Assembly (NCBI GenBank): GCA_964030475.1
Contig: CAXIPT010000004.1
Coordinates: forward strand, 2,245,327 to 2,309,326
Reading direction: 5' to 3'
DNA: 64,000 bases
DNA from: Tethya wilhelma
Taxonomy: Eukaryota; Porifera; Demospongiae; Tethyida; Tethyidae
Below the pieces are notes generated by a model. That model ran no database searches, was not told the origin of the DNA, and saw only the letters and a program-made list of their open reading frames with translations. The position numbers and the translations under genes are program-made. How positions within the stretch are numbered: the first letter of the stretch is position 1; every line of letters starts with the position of its first letter. Shown in pieces: positions 1 to 11,600 of the stretch.

Positions 1-535
1 CAGATGGAAGATTTTGCATGAAAAAAAATGCCATATAGACCAATTATTGAGTCGTCTAACTGATGTGTCTGATATATATAGTGAGGAGTTGATTGACGTT
101 CCTATATGACTGAGACACCTGTCACTACCTCTACTGATTCTACTCAGGAATCACCCCCTCAAGTCGAGACAGACGAGCGGCGCTATCCCTCTCGTAGTCA
201 TCGACGTCCGAACTATCTTCATGATTCTTTAAGTACATCGTAAGACACTAATGTTCATGTGTTTAAGTGTTCAATAGTTTGTGCAGTAGTTGTACACTAT
301 TGTTAGTTTACCTTTGTTGGTTTTGTGTACACCTCTATTCTTAAGGAGAGAGGAGATGTAATGACTGTGTTTGTCATTGTGTATGTACTTCCTGTTTTGG
401 TAGATGTGCACATGTTGTTAATTGTTACAGAGTTGTTACAAGTTGAAGATATATCGTTTTACTAAGTAATACTCAGTTGAACTGTATCTAGTTGGGTGGT
501 TGCTAACTAGTACTAGTCTTGTACTGAGAAGATAA
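1..535 (+). mobile_element. 3' end of a decayed LTR retrotransposon (pol tail, polypurine tract, partial LTR)
   Basis: An open frame from base 2 to about 105 runs into a second frame that ends at a TAA at 241-243, so the coding tail is frameshifted. The second frame ends in a basic stretch with RRYPSRSHRRPNYLHD, the kind of C-terminal tail seen in Ty3/gypsy pol polyproteins. A purine run (343-356, AAGGAGAGAGGAGA) follows, then TGTAATGACTG, which has the form of a polypurine tract followed by the TG start of a 3' LTR. The LTR's right end is not recognised. The upstream body lies outside the window. The superfamily assignment rests only on this tail and is tentative. Confidence 0.5.
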
Positions 536-591
536 TTACAATTGGGATTTTAAAGAAGTTTGTCTCTTTAATGAACATGGCTGTAAGTACA

Positions 592-597
592 CACACA

Positions 598-645
<48 letters not shown>
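592..645. repeat. (CA)n microsatellite
   Basis: Nearly uninterrupted CA dinucleotides. The flanks on both sides (about 530-590 and 646-690) resemble flanks of the CA tracts near 23.9-24.2 kb and 25.3-25.4 kb, so the microsatellite probably travelled inside a larger interspersed repeat. An ambiguous base lies at 690. Confidence 0.9.
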
Positions 646-647
<2 letters not shown>

Positions 648-699
648 ATCACTATCAGGATTGGACTCCATTCGTCACATTGTGAAATANAAAAAGTCC

Positions 700-1290
700 G
701 GTTATGCATTTGAATTTGATGACTTTTACCGATTGATGTCACTGAACACGTGAAGGCAAGCGCCCACACTCATGTAGATAGTAGAGCCTCTACTATCTAT
801 GCCAGACTACTATAGCCACTAACTGGAGTACTCAGTTACTGGTTGCCATATTTGAATCCTCTACTAACACCAGAAGAGGTGAGAGTTACTAGCCTGCTTG
901 CTACCACTGTGACTCTTGCAAAATGATTATGATTACCTACAGAATAAGCAATCAGATTCATTGGTTCTAGCGTTCTAGATATAGTTTACTCAAGTTAGCA
1001 CTGCTTTTCAAGTCAGTTGAAGTGTGATCCAAGGAATGCCTATATCTGCGCGAGGCAATTTCCCTGCACTCAGTGTACTATGCTAGTTATTATTAATGCT
1101 TTACAGTACACAACAGTATACTGATGGTCTGTCAGAGTTAACTGACAGCCAAAACAAAACATACAGATAAAAGTAATTATAATTATAGATCAATTCAAGT
1201 GATTACGTAGTTTGGGTTTTCGATCTAGTCCTGGAGGCAACTGGAGATATGCTCTTGGTTATGTATATGTTTCATGCATTTTGAGAATTA
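700..1290. other. stretch without recognised feature
   Basis: AT-rich sequence with no convincing exon on either strand. Around 1090-1150 there is a string (GCTTTACAGTACACAACAG and a short GTCAGAGTTAACTGACAG palindrome) that weakly resembles the LINE-like tail sequence near 12190 and 32690. Confidence 0.4.
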
Positions 1291-2390
1291 ATTTTGTGCA
1301 ATTTGCAAATTGCGTAGTGCATTTTGGAAATTGTCAAAATGTGCACGCATGCATTTTGAATTATTTTTAAAATGTGCAAGAGCATTGTGCAATTTGCAAA
1401 CTGTGTAGTGTTTAATTTGCACATGTCAAATTGCACAACAGCAAACGGTGCACAACCCCCTACTCAATTAACCTTCTACCAGAAGTGCTTATTTCTGAAC
1501 TTTTGACGCATCATGGTATGGGATGCATGGAAAGAGGCTTACAAATTATACATAGCTGCATGCATGTCAGGCTGTAAGAAGACTCTGACTAAGTTTCTGA
1601 AGAGGGGTGTTGTGGGGCAGGCAACCACGTGCAGTGCTTGGAATATTATTTTGGCAAACAAGACGGAATCACTAGATCCATCAGTGCCATTCAAATGAAA
1701 CATTTGCACAATGTGAGGTAGAGAACACAGACTCTAAGGGCTTTCTAATCTTGTATTGTAATTGTCAGGTATAGCTATAGTAATTGTCAATTAGCTATAG
1801 AAATTGTCAGGTATAGCTATAGTAATTGTCAGGTAGCTATAGTAATTGTCAATTAGCTATAGAAATTGTCAGGTAGCTATAGTAATTGTCAGTTAGCTAT
1901 AGAAATTGTCAGGTAGCTATAGTAATTGTCAGTTAGCTATAGAAATTGTCAGGTAGCTATAGTAATTGTCAGTTAGCTAAAGCCTTGTATAGTAATTGTC
2001 AGTTAGCTACATGCAGCCTTGTATAGTAATTTTCAGGTAGCTATGGTAATTGTCAGTTAGCTAAAGCCTTGTATAGTAATTGTCAGGTAGCTATTGCCTT
2101 AGCTATAGCATCGCAGTTAGATTCTAAGAATGTAAAGGTCTACTGGCACAGGCACACTGCATGCAGATTATAGATAATGCAGATTAAAAAAGTACATTTA
2201 GGCTATTCCCTATAGTTTCCAAATTGCGCAGCTATAGTATAGGTTGTTCCTAGTTTGCGCAACTCAATTGCGCAATTTGCAAACTGCGCACAAAATTGCA
2301 CAATTTTTAAAATGCGTGCACATTCTGACAATTTCCAAAATGCGTTGCGCATGCAATTTACCAATTGTGCAAATCGTTAAAACGCGTGGA
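1290..2390. mobile_element. foldback element with long imperfect inverted arms
   Basis: The left arm (about 1290-1410, with GCATTTTGGAAATTGTC and GTGCAATTTGCAAACTG) is the imperfect reverse complement of the right arm (about 2260-2385, with GACAATTTCCAAAATGCG and CAATTTGCAAACTGCGCAC). The arms are about 100 bp each and roughly 850 bp apart. The interior contains a tandem array and a 61-residue open frame (1513-1698) without recognisable similarity. No clear target-site duplication was found, so the outer limits are approximate. The layout fits a foldback or long-TIR non-autonomous DNA element. Confidence 0.55.
1761..2100. repeat. tandem repeat, 20 bp unit with 40 bp higher-order period
   Basis: About 16 copies of a unit close to ATTGTCAGGTAGCTATAGTA. 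Adjacent units alternate between a GTCAGGT...AGTA form and a GTCA(A/G)TT...AGAA form, giving a 40 bp super-period that suggests amplification of a dimer. Units decay towards the right end, where insertions of GCCTTGTAT appear. The array lies inside the foldback element. Confidence 0.85.
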
Positions 2391-2692
2391 ACATATATAT
2401 GTTGATAACGTTTGTAATTTTATATTCAGGGCAATTCTCAAGAAATACCAGGACAAGCAGCACTCTCAAAGCTCCACCTCCTCTTCTGTTGCTAAGCAAC
2501 TAGCAACAGAGTCAGCCAAAGAGGATGTCCCTGTCATTACTATCCGGCAGTGATGAAGAACAAGGAGGTACTATGATAAGCTGTGATGCTAATGCATTTG
2601 CAATAATTCAAGTTACTGTATACCTACATCCATGAAAGTTATAAATATTTCAGTCCAAATTTATTCTCTTGCTTGTGTACCTTATTATCCAG

Positions 2693-5600
2693 GCCCAACA
2701 AGTAGTGATCATAGCAAACCAAGAGTTAATGTCGGCACTACTGAAGGACACTGAGAAAGAAGAAAACAGGGAGAAGATCTACATGGTGAACACAGCCTCG
2801 GACACAATATCAGTGAGTGACTGGCTTGTAGTACTATGTATATATAGTTTACTGGTCCAAATTTGGATGGTAATCATTTATATTCACTGAGTCATTTTCA
2901 CAATGAGATATACAGTGTAGTTCCTGCACTCAGTGATTCTGCAGTATAGTCATTGTCACATAAACTTTATCTCTCCCATGCACTCACCCTTCTGTAGATA
3001 TCAGAGCTGGCCCACGAGTGTCTTCTCTCCCTCACCTCTGCCCACCATAACCCTCACTGGCTGAGAGAGGAGCTGAGGATAGCAGGAGGACTGGACATCC
3101 TGGCATCCTGGTGGGTGGGCATTAATTAGAATCATTATTTTGTACCATATACATGCAGTCTTGTATTAATTTTAGTTATGCTGCTAGTTGCATGTCTTTT
3201 TGCAGTAGCAGTTAATAATATAATTTCTGAAAAACAAATAAAGCATAATAAATTCCAAATATAAATTATGTAAATCAACATGATTAGCGCATAGATAATA
3301 GAGTGGGAGTAGGGATTAGAAACGCGTGTATCATTCAATTATTACGTCAGACTGAATCCGTGACACGATGACGTCACGTCATTGCAAAGAAAACATATGG
3401 AAAAGATCGTTAGCACTGCACTGAGCCAAATTCAAAGCCGTGGCAAAACTTGTGAACGGTAACTACGCAAGCTCAACCAGTAACAGTTAGCAGTGTCAAG
3501 TTGACCTGGAAGCGATCTAAGTTGTCAATAAAATTAAAACTTAAGTATTTACTACTATAAAATATGAAGAAAGTCTAATGAATGAATTGTGTAGTTTTTT
3601 CTTCATAATACAACCAAAGTAGTAGCAATAAACTACTTCACTGCATTTGTAACAATCCAACCAATGCAAATGGACAGGTAAATTTTGCAGTACATTACTG
3701 AATGCCTATCAATAGTTGGACATTGGAGAAAATTTTTTGCGTAGTTTTTGTACTCAAAGAATACTTCTAAACTTAGTAAGTAGCTTGAGTTTAACTATAT
3801 TAAACTCTATATTGTGCAATAATACACAGATTGGAAGGGAGAAAACTCATGCTTGGACGTTGAGTTAGAATTTTGACCCTAGCTAGCTGAGATGTTAGTA
3901 CAGTCAGACCATACAGCAGCTGCTGCACGAGGGCGCGCTAGCGCGCGGGCCTTTAGTGACGTCACGAAAGAGTCATGTGACCGTGGCACGGTTTCATTAA
4001 CACACGAGCGCAGCGTTTCTAATCCCTACTCCCACTCTATTATCTATGATTAGCGTAAAGTAAAACAAATGAAGTGGTTTCTCAGGGGAATAATAATACA
4101 TGGATCATCCCTACTCAAATTGCAATGTCAAGTTTCACAAACAATGGATATATTATTCTATTCTAGCTCGATTTTACAAGAAGCTCATTTAATCAACAGA
4201 ATTCTAGTCTCACTGGATTTCAAACATCATGCATCCCCCACATTTTCATGTTTAATAATAATTATTATTATGTTTAATGTGATCTGTCCCCCACTCATTC
4301 CTTTGAGCACTATAATATTATTATAATAATAGTTATACAGAATTAACATACTGACTGTCGTACAGTAACTATACATTGCCTGAAAAACAAATGAAGTACT
4401 TCATACATATGAAGTACGTGCTACGTGACTTTGTAGAATAATTTGTCGTATGTTAATCAACATGATCAGTTTTAAGTAAAAGAACAAAAATTTTGTTTGA
4501 ATTGGTTTCTCTGGGGAATATATAGAATACTGTTTTTCCATAGTATGTTTATCGTGTAAACGTTTGCTATAAATTCAGCATCCTTGAGTGTAGCAGCTCA
4601 AACGAGCCAACTGTCGCCATTCAAATCGTTACAACTATACAACATCTCATCCTGAAGGTGTATGGGATCATGTACATCGTACAGCTGTCTCTCATTGCTG
4701 CCTCCATTCTACTGCCAGTGGTCTCATCTCTTCAACAAGGCCTTCCCCTCACTCTCCCTCCATCGGTGATAAAACCAACTGGTGATGGAGAAACCTGTCC
4801 TACTGACCAAGAGAGAGAAATGGCTCGAAATTCTATCACTTCTTTTGTTAGCAACAATTTGTTGCCAACTGTACAAGTGTTGTTGGAATCTGTCCCTCTC
4901 CCTCAGTGTGGGGATGGTCTGTGGTATCGTGTTGCTTTCCTCGACATGACTGATCCTACAGCGGAATGTCCTCCTACTTGGAGTGAATTTTCTCAGAGTA
5001 ATGTTCGAGCATGTGTCCGACCACCTTCAGTCTTTGCCGGTTGTGCATTAACTGTTTATAACGTTAGCATCGAGTACAGCAAGGTGTGTGGACGAGTCAT
5101 TGGCTACCAGTTTGGTGAAACTGGTGCATTTGATAGCACTGAACCACATCTCGATGGTCCTTATCTTGATGGTGTAAGTGTGACACGTGCTGTAACGCCT
5201 CCGTCTCATATTTGGTCTTTTGCTGCTGGTAACAATTTATGATTATCAAAGTCATGGCAATGTGTGTCCTTGTGATAACGACAGTGGAGCAGAACCTCCG
5301 TTTATTTTTGGCAATTACTTCTGTGAGACTGCAAATCATGCAAGTAGTGCCGACATGATCTTCTATGACGACGACCCTCTCTGGGATGGTCAGAATTGCC
5401 CTACTGGTGACTGTTGTACATTCAACTCCCCTCCCTGGTTTTTAGTTGAATATAATAGCACTGTAACAGGCGACATTGAAGTTCGAATTTGTAGTGATCA
5501 AGGTACTAGTGATGAAGGAACTCCAGTTGAATTGGTGGAGCTGTACATCCAGTAGTCATGTAGTGAACAATATTAACATACACTGTAGTGAACTTGGGAC

Positions 5601-8600
5601 AGCTATTGCTAGTGAAAAGATATATACTTTAATCGTCATGCATGAGTATTTTTTTAAAATTGTACCTATATGTACACCATTGATCAGGAAATTTTTGCTT
5701 ATACGTACTTGTTTAATTTTCATGTGTTAACTTTTTGCCGTTTTGAACGATTTGGTATAAACTTAAGATTTTCATACACTTTAATTTTTGCATTTTTTTA
5801 GTATATTTCACAGTTCCTTTAATGGCAAAAATTTCACGGTATAGGAGCTATAGCTATATCAGTGTGGGATGCTGTAGTAGTTGAGCTAAGAAGTTGAAAT
5901 TGCATGGCTATAGCAGCTAGTTTCAGCAACACTTCATGTCTATCGGCACCATGCATGCAGGTAATACCGTACAGCGGAAAGTTTTGTGGTGCATGTCTAA
6001 CTTTCATGAATGTCTCTTGTCAAAATTTCTTTCACGGATGAGCTGTGCGATGTCCATACATATATGTACGTTGCAGAGAACTTCGAAGATAAAAACTTTC
6101 CTTGATGGATCCTGATCAATGAATACCGCAAAAGTTAACGCCTACTATATATACGGTAGTAAACTATAGAGGTTATGGTCACATGCTTGGAATGGAAAGT
6201 AGGCTCTGTTTTCAAACCCACGTGTCATACCTCTGAAAAAGTATCTGTGTATAGAGTCATCAAGATTTAATGTTTGATCTATATTGGCTATGCTTTAATG
6301 TCTTTGTGCAATTAGCTCTCATTCATTCCTTAAGTAGTATATAGTCACACGGAAACACGTAAATATTCCTGACAAACAATTAAAATACTTCCTACATGTA
6401 AACTGCTACATGTATGTAGGGAAGAATTTGTCGTATGTTAATCAACATGATGGGTTGAGAGTAAGCTTGATTGACATAGTATCTCGGGAGAATGAATACT
6501 ATTATTCCATATAGTATGTAAGTATCACGAAAGTATTTAGCTATAAAATTCAGCACTTGTTGGTGTAGCGGATCATAAGAAACAAAGCTCCCACCACTGC
6601 GATCGTTACAACAGACGGTGCAATTATGAATATCATACATCTGCCTCTCATTGCTGCCTCCATCCTACTGCCAGTGGTCTCATCTCAACAGCAAGGCCTT
6701 CCTCTTTCTCTCCCTCTATCAATAATCACTCCAACTGGTGATGGAGAAACCTGTCCTACTGACCTTCAAAGAGAAACGGCTCGAGATACTATCGCAGTCT
6801 CTGTTAACAGCCTGTTGCCAACTGTGGTGCAAGTGTTAATGGGGTTGTCTCTTTCTCTTCCTCAGTGTGGAGATGGTCTGTGGTATCGTGCTGCTTTCCT
6901 CAACATGACTGATCCTACAATGGACTGTCCTCCTGCTTGGAGGGAATTTACAGAGAATAATGTTCGAGCATGTGTGCGACCACCTTCAAACACTGGAGGT
7001 TGTGCATCGACTTTTTACAACATTAGCATTGAGTACAGCAAGGTGTGTGGACAAGTCATTGGCTACCAGTTTAGCACTACTAATGCATTTTGGCGCCATC
7101 TTCCTGGAATTGATGATCCTTACGTTGATGGTGTAAGTGTGACTCGTGGAACTCCCCGCTATCATATTTGGTCTTTTGCTGCTGGTTACTATGATCGACC
7201 AGAAGGATATGGTGTGTGTCCTTGTGATTATCTCTATGGTACACAACCTCCTCCTTCATTTGTTGGTAACAACTATTATTGTGAGACAGCCTATCATGTA
7301 AGTGAGCGGGACCAGGCTGAGACCTTTTATCCCGACGACCCTCTCTGGGATGGTCAGAATTGCCCTAGTGGTAACTGTTGTACATTCAACTCCCCTCCCT
7401 GGTTCTCGGTGGAACTCAACGCCACTACTACTGACAATATTGAAGTTCGAATTTGTAATGATGGTCGTACAACTGGAGACCAGACTCCAATTGAACTGGT
7501 CGAACTATACATCCAGTAATCAATCAAAAAATATTTAGAATAGCTATACGTATACATGCAGTAGATATAAATTTGTGTCTTTGTACCTGTGGGGACTAGT
7601 TATGTATTGTATAATAGTAATGTGGAAATTTCTAAAACAGTTGTTGTAGTTGTTTGGTAGAAAGGTTGAAACTTATTAACAGTTTCTGTAACAGTTAACG
7701 ACTCTCAAGTTGAAATTTTTTGTAGTGATTTGTCATTAATTTTGTGAAATCTTGTTGCCTAATGAATTGCACAATACATAGTATACTGCAGTAAAAAATG
7801 TACTGTACAGTTAGTAACCATGCCGTGAACGATGCTAACGTGTACTGAACTTTGGATATAGCTGAAGTATATGTAACAGTTCCAATGAATTTAAATTTTA
7901 CTCATAATTTATTAATTTGAAAATGCCAAGCATGTTTTCATGTGCTTGGATATCTTTAATGTAATTAGCTCCCACTCTTCTCTCAAGTGCTAGTCACACG
8001 GAAAACCTTTTGAGCTGAGTGTCTGCTCCATGGATGACAAGTTAAGATTACATGCTTGGATAGAGACTGATTGATGTTACACGTGTGTGAAGTAAATTGT
8101 TGTACATGGGTACTGGGTACTAACATGATTGTTCTGGTCTCTTGGGAATATAGAATAATGTGCTTTTCATGAAAACTTTTGCTATTAAAGTTAGCACTCA
8201 TTGGTGTTGCAGCTCATACAAGCCAACTCATCACCACTGCATTGTTCGACTGTATAGCTCTTCCTAGACTGCAATCATGTACATCATACAGCTTTCTCTC
8301 ATTGCTGCTTCAATTCTACTGCCAGTAGTCTCATCTCAACAGCAAGGCCTTCCTCTCTCTCTCCCTCCATCAGTGATCCCTCCAACTGGTGATGGAGAAA
8401 CCTGTCCTGCTGACCTTGAAAGAGAAGCCACTCGAGATGCTATCATAAGCTCCGTTGACAGCCTATTGCCAACTGTGGTGCAAGTGTTAATGGGATTGTC
8501 TCTCCCTCAGTGTGGAGATGGTATGTGGTATCGTGCTGCTTTCCTCAACATGACTGATCCTATGATGGACTGCCCAGCTACTTGGAGTGAATTTTCAGAG

Positions 8601-11600
8601 AATAATGTGCGAGCATGTGTCCGACCACCTTCAGACACTGGAAGTTGTGCATCAACTGTTTATACTGTCAGCAGTGGGTATAGCAAAGTATGTGGACGGG
8701 TTGTTGGCTACCAGTTTCGTGGACCTGATGCATTTTGGCGTTCTGGAAGTGTAGGAATTGATGATCCTTATGTTGATGGTGTAAGTGTGACTCATGGAAC
8801 TCCCCGCTCTCATATTTGGTCTTTTGCTGCTGGCAACAATGATCGATTACGTGAAGTTGTTGGATGTCCCTGTGCTAATCCCAGTGGTACGTTACCTCCA
8901 TCATTTGTGGGCAACAACTACTTCTGTGAGACTGCTAACCATGAAAGTGGTACATATATGCACTTTTTCTTCAACGATCCTCTTTGGGATGGTCAAAATT
9001 GCCCTGCTGGTGACTGTTGTACATTCAACTCTCCTCCTTGGTTCTCTGTGGAACTCAATAGCACTACTACTGATGATATTGAAGTTCGAATATGTAGTGA
9101 TGAGACTACTACTCAGGATGAAAAAATCCCAGTTGAANTGTGGAGATGGTCTGTGGTATCGTGCTGCTTTCCTCAACATGACTGATCCTACAATGGACTG
9201 TCCTCCTGCTTGGAGGGAATTTACAGAGAATAATGTTCGAGCATGTGTGCGACCACCTTCAAACACTGGAGGTTGTGCATCGACTTTTTACAACATTAGC
9301 ATTGAGTACAGCAAGGTGTGTGGACAAGTCATTGGCTACCAGTTTAGCACTACTAATGCATTTTGGCGCCATCTTCCTGGAATTGATGATCCTTACGTTG
9401 ATGGTGTAAGTGTGACTCGTGGAACTCCCCGCTATCATATTTGGTCTTTTGCTGCTGGTTACTATGATCGACCAGAAGGATATGGTGTGTGTCCTTGTGA
9501 TTATCTCTATGGTACACAACCTCCTCCTTCATTTGTTGGTAACAACTATTATTGTGAGACAGCCTATCATGTAAGTGAGCGGGACCAGGCTGAGACCTTT
9601 TATCCCGACGACCCTCTCTGGGATGGTCAGAATTGCCCTAGTGGTAACTGTTGTACATTCAACTCCCCTCCCTGGTTCTCGGTGGAACTCAACGCCACTA
9701 CTACTGACAATATTGAAGTTCGAATTTGTAATGATGGTCGTACAACTGGAGACCAGACTCCAATTGAACTGGTCGAACTATACATCCAGTAATCAATCAA
9801 AAAATATTTAGAATAGCTATACGTATACATGCAGTAGATATAAATTTGTGTCTTTGTACCTGTGGGGACTAGTTATGTATTGTATAATAGTAATGTGGAA
9901 ATTTCTAAAACAGTTGTTGTAGTTGTTTGGTAGAAAGGTTGAAACTTATTAACAGTTTCTGTAACAGTTAACGACTCTCAAGTTGAAATTTTTTGTAGTG
10001 ATTTGTCATTAATTTTGTGAAATCTTGTTGCCTAATGAATTGCACAATACATAGTATACTGCAGTAAAAAATGTACTGTACAGTTAGTAACCATGCCGTG
10101 AACGATGCTAACGTGTACTGAACTTTGGATATAGCTGAAGTATATGTAACAGTTCCAATGAATTTAAATTTTACTCATAATTTATTAATTTGAAAATGCC
10201 AAGCATGTTTTCATGTGCTTGGATATCTTTAATGTAATTAGCTCCCACTCTTCTCTCAAGTGCTAGTCACACGGAAAACCTTTTGAGCTGAGTGTCTGCT
10301 CCATGGATGACAAGTTAAGATTACATGCTTGGATAGAGACTGATTGATGTTACACGTGTGTGAAGTAAATTGTTGTACATGGGTACTGGGTACTAACATG
10401 ATTGTTCTGGTCTCTTGGGAATATAGAATAATGTGCTTTTCATGAAAACTTTTGCTATTAAAGTTAGCACTCATTGGTGTTGCAGCTCATACAAGCCAAC
10501 TCATCACCACTGCATTGTTCGACTGTATAGCTCTTCCTAGACTGCAATCATGTACATCATACAGCTTTCTCTCATTGCTGCTTCAATTCTACTGCCAGTA
10601 GTCTCATCTCAACAGCAAGGCCTTCCTCTCTCTCTCCCTCCATCAGTGATCCCTCCAACTGGTGATGGAGAAACCTGTCCTGCTGACCTTGAAAGAGAAG
10701 CCACTCGAGATGCTATCATAAGCTCCGTTGACAGCCTATTGCCAACTGTGGTGCAAGTGTTAATGGGATTGTCTCTCCCTCAGTGTGGAGATGGTATGTG
10801 GTATCGTGCTGCTTTCCTCAACATGACTGATCCTATGATGGACTGCCCAGCTACTTGGAGTGAATTTTCAGAGAATAATGTGCGAGCATGTGTCCGACCA
10901 CCTTCAGACACTGGAAGTTGTGCATCAACTGTTTATACTGTCAGCAGTGGGTATAGCAAAGTATGTGGACGGGTTGTTGGCTACCAGTTTCGTGGACCTG
11001 ATGCATTTTGGCGTTCTGGAAGTGTAGGAATTGATGATCCTTATGTTGATGGTGTAAGTGTGACTCATGGAACTCCCCGCTCTCATATTTGGTCTTTTGC
11101 TGCTGGCAACAATGATCGATTACGTGAAGTTGTTGGATGTCCCTGTGCTAATCCCAGTGGTACGTTACCTCCATCATTTGTGGGCAACAACTACTTCTGT
11201 GAGACTGCTAACCATGAAAGTGGTACATATATGCACTTTTTCTTCAACGATCCTCTTTGGGATGGTCAAAATTGCCCTGCTGGTGACTGTTGTACATTCA
11301 ACTCTCCTCCTTGGTTCTCTGTGGAACTCAATAGCACTACTACTGATGATATTGAAGTTCGAATATGTAGTGATGAGACTACTACTCAGGATGAAAAAAT
11401 CCCAGTTGAACTGGTTGAGCTTTACATCCAGTAGTCAGTGATCAATACTAGCACTGCACAGTGAACTTGGACAGCTATTGCTTTTAAGTTTGTGTTATAG
11501 TTTGACAGGGAAATTGATTAGCAGTTTCAGCAACACTCTGATACAATAATTGCAACTCTCAAGTAAAAATTTGTTATTAATCTTGTGATTAAAATTAATC

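Larger units (their letters stand above)
6866..11410. repeat. exact 2272 bp tandem duplication joined by an N (probable assembly artefact)
   Basis: Bases 6866-9137 and 9139-11410 appear identical, with a constant offset of 2273 and a single N (9138) at the join. The block runs from inside copy 2 to inside copy 3, so the join fuses the last third of copy 3 to the middle of copy 2. No substitution was seen between the two blocks, whereas genuine paralogues here differ by many substitutions. This favours a false duplication over a biological one. Confidence 0.8.

Noticed and set aside
571..753. Open frames of alternating His-Thr or Val-Cys (also near 16924, 19649, 22304, 23348, 24425, 43323, 43568)
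   Set aside because: They are translations of (CA)n microsatellites with no start context, splice logic or conserved flanks.
2365..2553. Coding exon KKYQDKQHSQSSTSSSVAKQ as the WAPL-like exon before 2693
   Set aside because: An acceptor-like CAG precedes it, but the frame ends in TGA before a donor, and the frame with the right phase contains a stop.
8794..9792. A 332-residue frame fusing an alternative frame of copy 3 with copy 2
   Set aside because: It exists only because of the N join at 9138, and its first part is an out-of-frame reading of copy 3.
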